DNA of 59,949 nucleotides from JBKEAJ01 sp047972135 (GTDB lineage: Bacteria; Bacteroidota; Bacteroidia; Bacteroidales; Prolixibacteraceae), in the NCBI GenBank assembly GCA_047972135.1, contig JBKEAJ010000137.1, positions 1 through 59,949 of the forward strand. Direction: 5' to 3'. Position numbers and translations under genes: made by a program. The notes under the pieces are model-generated. The model was not told the origin of the DNA and ran no database searches. It saw only the letters and a list, made by a program, of their open reading frames with translations. Below, piece after piece: positions 1 to 9,157 of the stretch; the stretch's first letter is position 1, and each line of letters opens with the position of its first letter.

Positions 1-209
1 ACGGAAATGCTTATACTTCCTCAACAACTGACGGAAGGAGCTTATTCTTCTACGGCTACAATCAGTATTTGATTGATTCTCCTTCTCACAACACAAAAGA
101 AGTGTATACTTTCACATTTACACCTGCTGCATCTGAGGCAGGATGTGTAGACACTACTAAGAAAGCTGTTGTTAAAATAATAATTGGAGCTGAATTGACC
201 AATTTATAA
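1..209 (+). CDS. C-terminal end of a repeat-type surface protein (5' end outside window)
   Basis: Open from the window edge (first full codon at base 3) to TAA at 207-209, about 68 residues. The segment VYTFTFTPAASEAGC followed by a terminal VVKIIIGAE strand closely resembles the end of the 643-residue protein that follows (YVFTFTPNSRNSC then VTITIGED), so the two are probably paralogues built from the same Ig-like module. It ends just after that module, with no type-B sorting domain of the kind seen in the 1105-residue protein two genes downstream. Function is inferred only from this similarity and position: an extracellular, cysteine-paired repeat protein. Confidence 0.7.
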   Translation, partial: GNAYTSSTTDGRSLFFYGYNQYLIDSPSHNTKEVYTFTFTPAASEAGCVDTTKKAVVKIIIGAELTNL

Positions 210-220
210 GATTAATTTAT

Positions 221-243
221 CTCCCTCTCTTTTTGGGAGGGAG
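221..243 (+). terminator. GC-rich hairpin after the partial adhesin gene
   Basis: CTCCCTC (221-227) pairs with GAGGGAG (237-243) around a T-rich loop, 12 bases after the stop codon. A run of A, not T, follows, so this is not a textbook intrinsic terminator; it may be an mRNA-stabilising or processing hairpin. The rest of 244-467 is A-rich leader with no ORF or clear promoter. Confidence 0.35.
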
Positions 244-467
244 GTATATTAAAAAAAAATAGAGGAAGCAGAGGATATTTATTTGATGGGAAAAAAGTAT
301 TTAGACTAAACTGAACAGGGAGAAGGAAGTTTTGAATTGAAAGTTATATACGATTGGGAACGTAAAAAAAATATACAAGATAGGGAGAAGTCTTGAACGA
401 TATATAGATTGAAAAGAAACAAGAATGAATCATCTCATAGAGGTGGCTTAGATAAAAATGAAATATT

Positions 468-2399
468 ATGAGAATTAAAGGATTGATACTAGGACTGATA
501 TTGCTCGCAATGTCTGCTGTAGCTTATTCGCAAGCGGTCTACGTATTAGACACGACTGTGTACGCATGCGAGGATCAGCATGAGCCAATTAATTTGGTTA
601 AAAGTACGGGGATGCAGTTAACCCCCAACTCAGGTTTTTGGGTGAGAGTCACTCCGGGGTCTCATACGAATAATAATATACCGATAGAAGCAGACACTAT
701 CATAGAAGAGAACGTATCTCCCATCTTCACTTTGGAGGATAAAGCAGCAGGGCGATATGAATTTATTTATGTTGCTACGGCAACGCAATTTTGTGGAATT
801 AACCGCGATGATTTCATCAGAGTAATAGTAGATGTATTGCCGAGTGCAGAGACCATAGACAGATTTGCTTGTGGCGGCGTACTTATTCAGCTTGATGACA
901 TACTAAAAGCAGAGGGCTTCGAACAATCGGAGATTGAGAACACTAAGTGGGTAGTACTAAACTCCACTATGGATCCCATTTTCCCTTTCGACCAGAGTCT
1001 TGATACAATAAATAGGACCTACAACACAGCAGGGAGGGAAGACCAAGAGGTATTTTTCTCTTACACTGTTGGGCGTACGAAGGTGAAATGTAACGACGGC
1101 TATTTAGTATTAAAGGTTGGAAGTCAGTACAATCAGGATTTGCTTCCCGATTCGGTTTATAAACTTACGTGTATGGGCAACTTGGCAACACCAAGCGATT
1201 TAAATCTAAATAGTGTGATGGGTATCTCGCAGGGAGTTTATAACGGGACATGGACAGTAGTTTCATCGTCGAGCTCACTAATAAATTCTAGTGATGTTAC
1301 GATAGATGCAGATGGATTTGTGTCGGTAAGTGGTAGTTCCAAACCTTTCCCACAAGTTGGAGAGTTTGTATTTAAATACACCTATAAGACGGAGTTCTGT
1401 ACAGGTGGCACTACTGATGTAACATCTGTATTGACACTTACTATTAAGGAAGATTTGACAGCTGATTTTGTAGGCACAGATACAGTTTTTTGTGAGGATT
1501 ACGGCACGGTTGATTTATATTCTCTGATAAACAATATTTACTTGCCACCATCGGCAGGAACATGGGATGTTTATTTCAACGGCACCTTGATACAAGATTC
1601 ACACTTAATACCTTTCGATATCAACAATGGGGTTTTATACACACCGTTGGCAGATGTAGGTACTTACACATTCAAATATTTTGTATCGCAGGCAGCACAA
1701 GGCTTATGTGGTTTGGCAGGCACAAATGTAGAGTTTGCGGTGAATATCACAGAGGCAACGGAAATTATGGATGCAGCACGTCAGATGTGTGCCACGTCTT
1801 CGCAGACAATCAACTTATATAATGTGTTCAACGAGCATATCAACCCCAATAATTGGGAAATTTATTACAGTGGAACCATGATACCTATGGCAGATGCTGT
1901 GGCATATAGTCCCTCGGGGCATTCATTAATTGCAGGTCAATCACACCTGTTCAACTATAGATATTCGGGCAGTGCCGCAGGTCATTGTGGTGTCGACACA
2001 GCCAATTTCTATTTGACCTTGCGCAATGACAACTTGGACATTGCCAATCAAAATAGATATTTCTGTCACTACATAGGAGCAGATGAGATAAATATAGCAG
2101 AGATATTGGGAGTAATAGGTATTGACGGAGAGTGGCAAGTTCAAAATAATGTATTGAACAATACGTTCACCGTAGATGCTTCAGGCAATGAGATAACACT
2201 GACAGGAACAACAGTTACCGAGAATACAGGTTTGTTCTTCAAAGGGAAGCAACAATATGATGCCGATGTTCTTAGTAGTGGTGTAGTTGGTGATAAGACA
2301 TATGTATTTACATTTACTCCTAATTCTAGGAATTCATGTATATCGGATACAAGTCCGAAGACTGTGACAATAACAATAGGCGAGGACATCACACAGTAA
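468..2399 (+). CDS. Secreted Ig-like repeat protein without sorting domain (adhesin array)
   Basis: 643 residues. Residues 1-21 form a signal peptide (basic start, hydrophobic core, AYSQ cleavage region). The remainder is about six Ig-like modules of roughly 95-105 residues. Each opens with a cysteine near its start (ACEDQ, FACGG, LTCMG, VFCED, QMCAT, RYFCH) and has a second before the final strand (FCGI, VKCN, EFCT, GLCG, GHCG, SCIS), suggesting one disulfide per module and export to the cell surface. No type-B or type-A type IX sorting domain is visible at the C terminus, unlike the downstream neighbour. It lies 47 bases before a larger paralogue and then PorP/SprF and a PorE-like gene, the usual arrangement of SprB-type adhesins. 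Exact role unknown; I infer a structural surface or fibre subunit. Confidence 0.75.
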   Translation: MRIKGLILGLILLAMSAVAYSQAVYVLDTTVYACEDQHEPINLVKSTGMQLTPNSGFWVRVTPGSHTNNNIPIEADTIIEENVSPIFTLEDKAAGRYEFIYVATATQFCGINRDDFIRVIVDVLPSAETIDRFACGGVLIQLDDILKAEGFEQSEIENTKWVVLNSTMDPIFPFDQSLDTINRTYNTAGREDQEVFFSYTVGRTKVKCNDGYLVLKVGSQYNQDLLPDSVYKLTCMGNLATPSDLNLNSVMGISQGVYNGTWTVVSSSSSLINSSDVTIDADGFVSVSGSSKPFPQVGEFVFKYTYKTEFCTGGTTDVTSVLTLTIKEDLTADFVGTDTVFCEDYGTVDLYSLINNIYLPPSAGTWDVYFNGTLIQDSHLIPFDINNGVLYTPLADVGTYTFKYFVSQAAQGLCGLAGTNVEFAVNITEATEIMDAARQMCATSSQTINLYNVFNEHINPNNWEIYYSGTMIPMADAVAYSPSGHSLIAGQSHLFNYRYSGSAAGHCGVDTANFYLTLRNDNLDIANQNRYFCHYIGADEINIAEILGVIGIDGEWQVQNNVLNNTFTVDASGNEITLTGTTVTENTGLFFKGKQQYDADVLSSGVVGDKTYVFTFTPNSRNSCISDTSPKTVTITIGEDITQ

Positions 2400-2446
2400 T
2401 TGTAACAGTATAGAAAAAGTAGAATTAGGAAGAAAAAAAATAACTT

Positions 2447-5400
2447 ATGAGATTTTTTTATAGGATATTGAGATTATGTTTACTGGCTTGCGTGCTGATA
2501 GCATCGTTTGCTGGTGCAAAAGCGCAGGGTATCGGTGCCGGCGAGAGGTACATCTACGATACAGCGTTTTGTATAAGCGAAGCATTTCCAATCAACCTTA
2601 ATACCATTTCGGAGAAGCAATTACCTCCGCGAGCTGGTATGTGGGTAGATGCTGGTACAGGGAATGAGGTTACCAATATCTTTGATCCTGATGGCAAGTC
2701 AGCAGGAAGATATGAGTATTATTTCTTTCCGTCGAAAACGGTCTGTGGCTTATACCCTGGGGATACAGTGAGTGTAATAATCGACTTATTTCCAAGTGAA
2801 GCACTTAGGGATTTTGTATTCTCAATTTGTGAACCAACGGTTAAGAACTTGTGGTCAACCATAACATCAGTTCCTATAGACAGTAGTTATATAGTATGGT
2901 ATGACAAAGACAACAACAAACTTTCGGCATCCGAAGTTCTCGCAGCTATTGTTGGACATGAAGACGTGACTTCTTACTACTATAAGGTAGACCATAGTAA
3001 TATCTGTATTCAAGATTCTGGTTTTGTGTACTTTAATTTAGATTCTATACCTTATGATTTAGGCAATACAAAAACGAATGTAATTACGTATTGTACAGAT
3101 AATCTTCCTGACCTTGTGAATTTGAATAATGTTATAGGAGGAGTTGCAGAGAAATGGGAATTAAAAGACTATGCACTACAAACTCCTGCATTGCAAGATT
3201 TAGTAGACTCCCTATTACACAATGACGATGGGACTTTCCATTTGAAGGGGGTTCTTTCTACCCTCTTTAGGGAGTTTGAGTTTGTAGCAACAAGCACAAC
3301 ATCTACCTGTGATGCGGGTGCTCACAATAAGGTTAAACTTGTTATTAATGATGCTGCCACCAGTTTTGATGTACAAGGAGGTGATACGCTTGTTATATGT
3401 AATACCGATATTAACAAGGTTTACGACCTGAATAGGTATATAACTATTAATTTACCTGTATATGATGTAAGGTGGACCTCCGACGATGTTGCAGCACAGT
3501 CATTCCTTGATACATTGGGAGTTATTGACGCAAGGAACTTGTCGGCAGGATTTTACAAGTTTACAGCAACATATACCAAAGATACGTCTGCTTGTGGTAT
3601 TGATTCGGGAGCACAGGCTGACATATACCTACTTATAGAAGACAAGTTGGAATTTGGAACAACAGACTTGCAAGCGTCAGTGTGTTATGGCTCAAGTATA
3701 AGTCTTAATGCTTTGATGCCAACTCAGTTGAATGTATTCGATATTGAGTATTCCTTGGTGAATCCTGTAGATTCAACATTGACATTGCTAAGCAGGTCAG
3801 AAGTTTTGGATTTTAGTCCATCCAATTATCCTTCAGTTATAAGTGACACCGCTGATGCAAATTACAAGATACTATACACAATAAGCAACAATACATGTGT
3901 AGACACTGTATATCATGATACTATTTTCCTACATGTAGTTACAGGTAGCGAGCCTGACAGTTTGACCGACAAGGCAATATATGCATGTTATACAAGTGCA
4001 GACCAATTGCGCCTACAGAATGTCTTGGGCTTCCACGGTAAAGGGACATGGGCAAGCACTGGTCAAGTAGCTTATTTTGACGATAGTACGGGTATATTCT
4101 ACGCAAAAACACAATATTTGGCAGATTATACCAACGGAGGTGAGGGAGTATATGAGTTTACATTCACTCCGGATGCTTCAAATTCATGTTTGGCAAGTAC
4201 AAATTCGGCGAAGGTTACCGTAACATTGACCGACGACTTGGGCACTTCGGTTCCTGCCGAAAATTATAGTGTTATAGATACTATTTGGAATGAGGATAGG
4301 CATCCTGTCGATTTGATAGATTATTTGGAATTGAGTTCTCTTGAAGGATATTGGACTCTCGACAGTTTAAATCTATCAGGTTCTACTGTTATAGATTTAG
4401 AGGATACTCAGAGATATCCTGTAGGCAAGTACACATATACCTATGTAGTTCCTGCCAATGGAGAGCATTGTGTGCAAGACACGACATACTTCAATGTAAC
4501 CTTGGTAGTTTACGGATTACCGTTGAATGTGGTAGATTCTTTATTGCCGATTACATGTCATACCGAGGATAACGGAGGTATAAGCATAGCAGTTATTGAA
4601 GGCTCTAAACCATATAAAATGTGGTTGACACAAAATGGAACAGATTCTCTTAATAATACTGTGATAGACACAATATTCTACGGAGAGTATGCAGCAGAGT
4701 TCGATACTACTTTCGTTTCATTAGAGGGAGTATATGATGTTCTTATAACAGACTTTGCCAACGACTCCTTTGCTCAGAGATATGAAATAATAAGACCAGA
4801 TCTTATCACGGTTAATGAGATCGCCTTGCATAATGTAACCAGCAACAGGAGAAACAATGGTGTTCTTGAGTTGAGAATAAGTGGAGGTATAGATCCTTAC
4901 TATGCAATAGTTGTAGGCAACTGCGACCCGATACTAGATACATGTTATAACTTTGTGACAGATTCAGTGATATGGTCATCGGTAGATTCTACTCAGCGAT
5001 ACTTCTTGAGTTATGATTCACTACCTGCGGGCGACTACCATATTTACGTGATGGATTCATCGAGGTACTACTATTATGCTAACGACGATTCAGTAACCAT
5101 TAACTTGGCAAATCTTGATGCAGGAGTTTGTGCGATAGATACATTCTTCACTCTTGATAATGATCCTCTGATATTAGATTGTCCTGATACATTGAGAGTT
5201 TATGGAAATAAAGATTGTCAGTTTACAGTACCGAACGTTAAGGCACTAGTAGAGATGAGTGGAGGCTCTGAGGATTATGACATTACCGTCTTAGTTCAAG
5301 ATCCTGAAACGGGTGAATATATTAGAGATATTTTACCAAGTGATATTGACAAGTACTATATTGTGAAAGTATTTGCGGTAGCACCGGATGCTAGTGGAGC

Positions 5401-5764
5401 AACCGATACAAGTGGAGTAGCGATACTCGACACCTTGGATGATTGTCAGGTTGTACTAGAGGTAACTTGCCGAGAAGATCTTAAGGTTGGACAGTTAGTT
5501 ACGCCAAACAACGATGGCAACAACGACACTTGGTTAATACAAGGTCTTGAGAATTATCCGAACCATAGTGTACGCGTGTATGGCAGATGGGGAGATATGG
5601 TATTCGAAGCGACACACTATGCCAACGATTGGGCAGCAGATTGTAGGACATCGAACTGTATGGGTAACGGAACACTTCCTGCAGGTACATACTTCTGGGT
5701 AATAGATTTAGGATCTGAAGGAAACGGTGAAATAATTAACGGCTTCTTAGAAGTAGTTTACTAA
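2447..5764 (+). CDS. Large surface adhesin with type-B T9SS (CHU_C) sorting domain
   Basis: 1105 residues with an N-terminal signal peptide ending near AGAKAQG. Residues about 28-690 are cysteine-paired Ig-like modules related to the preceding protein. Residues about 700-870 hold two SprB-like repeats (ITCHTEDNGGISI and the segment ending LPAGDYHIYVMD). Residues about 1014-1105 form the gliding-motility-associated C-terminal domain: it starts VTPNNDGNNDTW, has VRVYGRWGDMVFE and ends LPAGTYFWVIDLG...GFLEVVY. In the known family this domain directs type IX export and works with a PorP/SprF partner, which is the next gene (17-base gap). An A-rich leader with AGGAAGA precedes the ATG. Role inferred: surface adhesin or gliding/filament protein. 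Confidence 0.85.
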   Translation: MRFFYRILRLCLLACVLIASFAGAKAQGIGAGERYIYDTAFCISEAFPINLNTISEKQLPPRAGMWVDAGTGNEVTNIFDPDGKSAGRYEYYFFPSKTVCGLYPGDTVSVIIDLFPSEALRDFVFSICEPTVKNLWSTITSVPIDSSYIVWYDKDNNKLSASEVLAAIVGHEDVTSYYYKVDHSNICIQDSGFVYFNLDSIPYDLGNTKTNVITYCTDNLPDLVNLNNVIGGVAEKWELKDYALQTPALQDLVDSLLHNDDGTFHLKGVLSTLFREFEFVATSTTSTCDAGAHNKVKLVINDAATSFDVQGGDTLVICNTDINKVYDLNRYITINLPVYDVRWTSDDVAAQSFLDTLGVIDARNLSAGFYKFTATYTKDTSACGIDSGAQADIYLLIEDKLEFGTTDLQASVCYGSSISLNALMPTQLNVFDIEYSLVNPVDSTLTLLSRSEVLDFSPSNYPSVISDTADANYKILYTISNNTCVDTVYHDTIFLHVVTGSEPDSLTDKAIYACYTSADQLRLQNVLGFHGKGTWASTGQVAYFDDSTGIFYAKTQYLADYTNGGEGVYEFTFTPDASNSCLASTNSAKVTVTLTDDLGTSVPAENYSVIDTIWNEDRHPVDLIDYLELSSLEGYWTLDSLNLSGSTVIDLEDTQRYPVGKYTYTYVVPANGEHCVQDTTYFNVTLVVYGLPLNVVDSLLPITCHTEDNGGISIAVIEGSKPYKMWLTQNGTDSLNNTVIDTIFYGEYAAEFDTTFVSLEGVYDVLITDFANDSFAQRYEIIRPDLITVNEIALHNVTSNRRNNGVLELRISGGIDPYYAIVVGNCDPILDTCYNFVTDSVIWSSVDSTQRYFLSYDSLPAGDYHIYVMDSSRYYYYANDDSVTINLANLDAGVCAIDTFFTLDNDPLILDCPDTLRVYGNKDCQFTVPNVKALVEMSGGSEDYDITVLVQDPETGEYIRDILPSDIDKYYIVKVFAVAPDASGATDTSGVAILDTLDDCQVVLEVTCREDLKVGQLVTPNNDGNNDTWLIQGLENYPNHSVRVYGRWGDMVFEATHYANDWAADCRTSNCMGNGTLPAGTYFWVIDLGSEGNGEIINGFLEVVY

Positions 5765-5781
5765 TTGATTGAAATATAACA

Positions 5782-6717
5782 ATGATGATATATTTAAAGA
5801 AATTAAGGTTGTACATAATGTTAGGAGTGATTTCGCTCCTAACATTCAATGAGGCATTTGCACAACAAAAGGTTCAGAATACGATGTACCTTTTCAATCC
5901 TCTTTCGTATAACCCTGCATATGCAGGAACAAATGAGGAGATGGCAGCATCTGCAGTGTTTAGAAATCAATGGACAAAAATGGATGGAGCGCCCATCACG
6001 GGATTTTTGACACTGGAGTCGCCCATATGGAAAAACTTATCATTGGGTGTCAATGCAGAGTACGACCAGATAGGGGCAAGAACGAATGCTGGCGGGGCAG
6101 TGGACTTGGCAGCAAAGGTAAAGCTCAATCAGCAAGGTCAGTTTCTCTCAATGGGGATTAAGCTGGGAATTACTAATGTTAACTTCGACAATTCAAAATT
6201 TGACAATGTTCTCAATCCAGGAGAATCCTTGAATAAGTCGTGGTCTAGGACAAATTTCAATTTTGATGTCGGCTTATATTGGTACAGCGAGAATTATTAT
6301 TTGGGGATATCCACATTATCATTGTTGGAGAACCCTCTGGGTATTGATGACACGGAGAAGTCAGTATATAAAAGTCAGATGCATTTTTATAATTTTGGGG
6401 CTTATTACTGGGATATATCTCGAAATGTAGCGGTGAAGCCCTCATATATGTTGAAGTATGTTGAGAATGCACCGATATCCTTTGACGTGAATGCAAGTTT
6501 TCTTTTGTACCATTTAGCATGGGTAGGAGCCAATTATAGATATAATAATACCATTGGTTTACATTTGATTATGAATATCTCGCCAAACTTAGAGTTAGGC
6601 TATGCGTATGAGTTTGCAATGGGCAAGGACAGTCAGAGTTTTGGGGGCACACACGAGGTAATGTTAAGATATAGGTATAAGAAAAGTATTAAATTTAGAA
6701 CACCACGTCGTTTCTAA
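5782..6717 (+). CDS. PorP/SprF family type IX secretion outer-membrane protein
   Basis: 311 residues with a signal peptide (cleavage near AFAQQ) and the family signature NTMYLFNPLSYNPAYAGT followed by FRNQWTKMDGAPITGFLTLESPI. The remainder alternates aromatic/polar strands typical of a 14-strand-like outer-membrane barrel and ends with a strand, YRYKKSIKFRTPRRF. In Flavobacterium, SprF is needed for secretion of SprB, and PorP/SprF genes typically sit directly after a type-B adhesin gene, as here. I therefore infer that it is the dedicated export or anchoring partner for the 1105-residue adhesin. ATG ATG at 5782/5785 leaves the exact start ambiguous by one codon. Confidence 0.9.
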   Translation: MMIYLKKLRLYIMLGVISLLTFNEAFAQQKVQNTMYLFNPLSYNPAYAGTNEEMAASAVFRNQWTKMDGAPITGFLTLESPIWKNLSLGVNAEYDQIGARTNAGGAVDLAAKVKLNQQGQFLSMGIKLGITNVNFDNSKFDNVLNPGESLNKSWSRTNFNFDVGLYWYSENYYLGISTLSLLENPLGIDDTEKSVYKSQMHFYNFGAYYWDISRNVAVKPSYMLKYVENAPISFDVNASFLLYHLAWVGANYRYNNTIGLHLIMNISPNLELGYAYEFAMGKDSQSFGGTHEVMLRYRYKKSIKFRTPRRF

Positions 6718-6730
6718 TATTGGAGATGAT

Positions 6731-6775
6731 ATGGCAACAGAAGATTATTTAATGTCGTACAAAATAAATTTATAA
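6731..6775 (+). CDS. Possible 14-codon leader ORF coupled to the PorE-like gene
   Basis: ATG at 6731 is preceded by GGAG at 6722-6725 with good spacing. The frame encodes MATEDYLMSYKINL and stops at TAA 6773-6775, whose last base is the A of the next gene's ATG (TAATG). The downstream gene has no Shine-Dalgarno of its own, only AT-rich sequence. This is what a translational-coupling leader looks like, but it could be chance. Confidence 0.3.
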   Translation: MATEDYLMSYKINL

Positions 6776-9039
6776 TGAAACTGAGAGCGAAAATATTACT
6801 TATTCTAATATTATTTGTTGGAGCAACGTCATGTTTGCAAGCACAGAGTAGTACTCAAGCAGAGAGATATTGGAATGACCTTGCTTACTTGAAAGCTTCG
6901 GATGCTTATGCAAAACTTCTAAAGAAGGATCCTAAGAATGTTTTGTATCTGAAGCGGGCTGCTAATTCTTTCTATGAAATAGGGAACTACAAGAGTGCTT
7001 CTAGGTTTTTTGCATCTTTAGAGAAGAGTGGAGGTTTGGAGGGTGATGATGTTTTCACATATTTCCAGATTTTGTTGATGCAAAATGAGGACGATGAAGC
7101 TAAGCGAGTATTGGATAATAATATCATGAATGCGTCCAACTCAGAGCTATATTCGGTATTGAATACCTGGCAGCAAAATTTTGCACAGCGTGAGGATTTG
7201 AAGAACGGGGTGTATAATATTGAGGTTCAGCCAGTGGGAATAAACTCGAAGCAGGCAGATTTTGCTCCTACATTTTACGGTAATGGCATTGTATTTACGT
7301 CCAGTAGAGTAAATCCGGGTTCTAAGGGTGGAGTTTTCGCATGGGATGGTACCTCTTTTTTGGATTTGTATTATGCACAGATGAACAATAATGGAGATTT
7401 AACCAAGCCTCAGCCTTTTGACGATGATGTAAATACGGAATATCACGATGGACCTGTTGCATTTGCCGACAATGGACAGACGATGTACTTATCGCGTAGT
7501 TTTTTTAAGGAAGAGAGCGATAAGAAGATAAAAGGTGACAAGGAGGGAGTGGTAAACACAAAAATCCAGATTGTAAGTAAAGACAATAATGGGAAATGGT
7601 TGAAAATAACAGAGTTTCCTTATAATAATCCTGAGTTTATGATAGCCCATGCGGCTGTTTCTGCTGATGGACATACACTAGTATATGCGTCAAATGAGGA
7701 CGGGGGATATGGAAAGAGTGATTTATATGTATGTACGGGAGATGAGTTTGGTTGGTCAGAGCCTGTGAATCTAGGAAGTTATATAAATACAGCAGGGGAG
7801 GAGGTATTTCCATCCATTAACAGTGACGGTGATTTGTTCTTTTCATCAAATGGTCTACTAGGACTGGGTGGATTGGACGTGTTTTTAGTACCTGGCTTTT
7901 TGGATGGAGGCAGGGATGTAATAAATTTGGGTACACCTGTAAACTCTGCATATGATGATTTTGGAGTTGTTTATGATTTTAACAAGGGAATAGGTTTCTT
8001 TAGCTCTAACCGTGAGGGAGGAGTAGGGAGCGATGATATTTATTCTTTCCAGATTAAGGCTAGCAAATTTAACGTATTGGTCTATGATTGTGAGTCAAGC
8101 GAAGATAATCCGGATGTTATACCAGGAGCAGCAGTTGTTGTATCTAATCTAGCTGGAGATCTTATTGCCGAGACTAACTCAAATGAGGAGGGAATATCAG
8201 AAGTGACATTAGCATCGGAAGATGTGAGCATCACTGTTCAGGCTGATGGTTATGATGAAACAAGGATAGAAGTCCCACAAGCTGACTTTCAGAACTATAC
8301 TGAAAGTCCACTTTACATAAAGTTGTGTAAAACACCACCACCACCACCACCAGTACCAGATACTATAGATGCTGATGCTGATTTGTTAGCAAATTATGAA
8401 AAGAATTTGCCTACGAATTTGAATATCAATTTTGATTTAGATAGTTGGGATATAACAGCAGAGGCAGCTTATAAATTAGATCAGGTCTTTAACATTATGA
8501 TGAGTGAGAAATTTAGTAAGACCAAAGCATCGTTGGCAGCTCATACTGACTCCAGAGGACAGGATGAGTATAACGAGTGGTTATCATGGAAACGCGCATG
8601 GTCGACCATCAAATATTTGATGATAAAAGGAGTTACTTACGATCGTCTATATGGAATTGGTTATGGAGAAAGGCGAATCAAGAATCAGTGTGGCAACGGT
8701 GTTAGATGTTCGGATGCCGACCACCGAGTTAATAGACGAGTAGAGGTAACAAACTTGAAGGACGATAGTCCCGAGATTTCTATGCTCAGTTTGTGTATGA
8801 GTCCCTTCGAGAATCCTCCGTCTTACTTTACCATTGAGGTGTTGACCTATGGCAGGATGGTAGGTTCAAAATCAACAGACAAAGAAAATTTGGGGCATGC
8901 GTTTTATATTAAACAAGGTAACAAGTATCACCATATGATAGGACATTTCAAGACTTATGATGATGCGGCAAAATTTATGAATATGTTAGGCTTTAAGTCT
9001 CCTAAGATACGTTTCATACAGAACGGCCGCATAATGTAG
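6775..9039 (+). CDS. PorE-like OmpA-family lipoprotein (TPR, PD40 propeller, CRD, OmpA)
   Basis: 754 residues. The signal sequence ends in a lipobox-like GATSC at residue 20. Domain order: TPR-like helices about 30-140; PD40/WD40-like beta-propeller about 155-425 (repeats such as PTFYGNGIVFTSSR, VSADGHTLVYASN, INSDGDLFFSSN, FNKGIGFFSSNREGG); a carboxypeptidase-regulatory-like domain about 430-515; a poly-Pro linker at 520-527; OmpA-like peptidoglycan-binding domain about 545-660 with AHTDSRG and NRRVEV. This is the order known for PorE of Porphyromonas gingivalis, which links the type IX machinery to peptidoglycan. An extra 90-residue C-terminal module (665-754, ending FKTYDDAAKFMNMLGFKSP) looks like a SPOR-type fold. 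Last gene of the adhesin operon. Confidence 0.85.
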   Translation: MKLRAKILLILILFVGATSCLQAQSSTQAERYWNDLAYLKASDAYAKLLKKDPKNVLYLKRAANSFYEIGNYKSASRFFASLEKSGGLEGDDVFTYFQILLMQNEDDEAKRVLDNNIMNASNSELYSVLNTWQQNFAQREDLKNGVYNIEVQPVGINSKQADFAPTFYGNGIVFTSSRVNPGSKGGVFAWDGTSFLDLYYAQMNNNGDLTKPQPFDDDVNTEYHDGPVAFADNGQTMYLSRSFFKEESDKKIKGDKEGVVNTKIQIVSKDNNGKWLKITEFPYNNPEFMIAHAAVSADGHTLVYASNEDGGYGKSDLYVCTGDEFGWSEPVNLGSYINTAGEEVFPSINSDGDLFFSSNGLLGLGGLDVFLVPGFLDGGRDVINLGTPVNSAYDDFGVVYDFNKGIGFFSSNREGGVGSDDIYSFQIKASKFNVLVYDCESSEDNPDVIPGAAVVVSNLAGDLIAETNSNEEGISEVTLASEDVSITVQADGYDETRIEVPQADFQNYTESPLYIKLCKTPPPPPPVPDTIDADADLLANYEKNLPTNLNINFDLDSWDITAEAAYKLDQVFNIMMSEKFSKTKASLAAHTDSRGQDEYNEWLSWKRAWSTIKYLMIKGVTYDRLYGIGYGERRIKNQCGNGVRCSDADHRVNRRVEVTNLKDDSPEISMLSLCMSPFENPPSYFTIEVLTYGRMVGSKSTDKENLGHAFYIKQGNKYHHMIGHFKTYDDAAKFMNMLGFKSPKIRFIQNGRIM

Positions 9040-9077
9040 AAGACAAAAGTCTAAATAGTTTTGATAAGAGAAAGGAT

Positions 9078-9108
9078 GTGAGGTAATATTTATTACCTCA
9101 CTTTTTTT
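9078..9108 (+). terminator. Intrinsic terminator of the adhesin operon
   Basis: A perfect 11-bp stem, GTGAGGTAATA (9078-9088) with TATTACCTCAC (9091-9101), is followed by a seven-T run (9102-9108), 38 bases after the PorE-like stop codon. The T run also supplies the -33 element of the next promoter. Confidence 0.9.
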
Positions 9109-9136
9109 GATATATGGTATATATGAATTAATTTTG
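9106..9136 (+). promoter_or_regulatory. Bacteroidota promoter for the phosphohexomutase gene
   Basis: TTTG (9106-9109), exactly 19 bases, then TAATTTTG (9129-9136). This matches the Bacteroides sigma-ABfr consensus of TTTG at -33 and TAnnTTTG at -7. The ATG is 22 bases downstream. Confidence 0.8.
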
Positions 9137-9157
9137 GGATAATAAAAGACAGTAACA

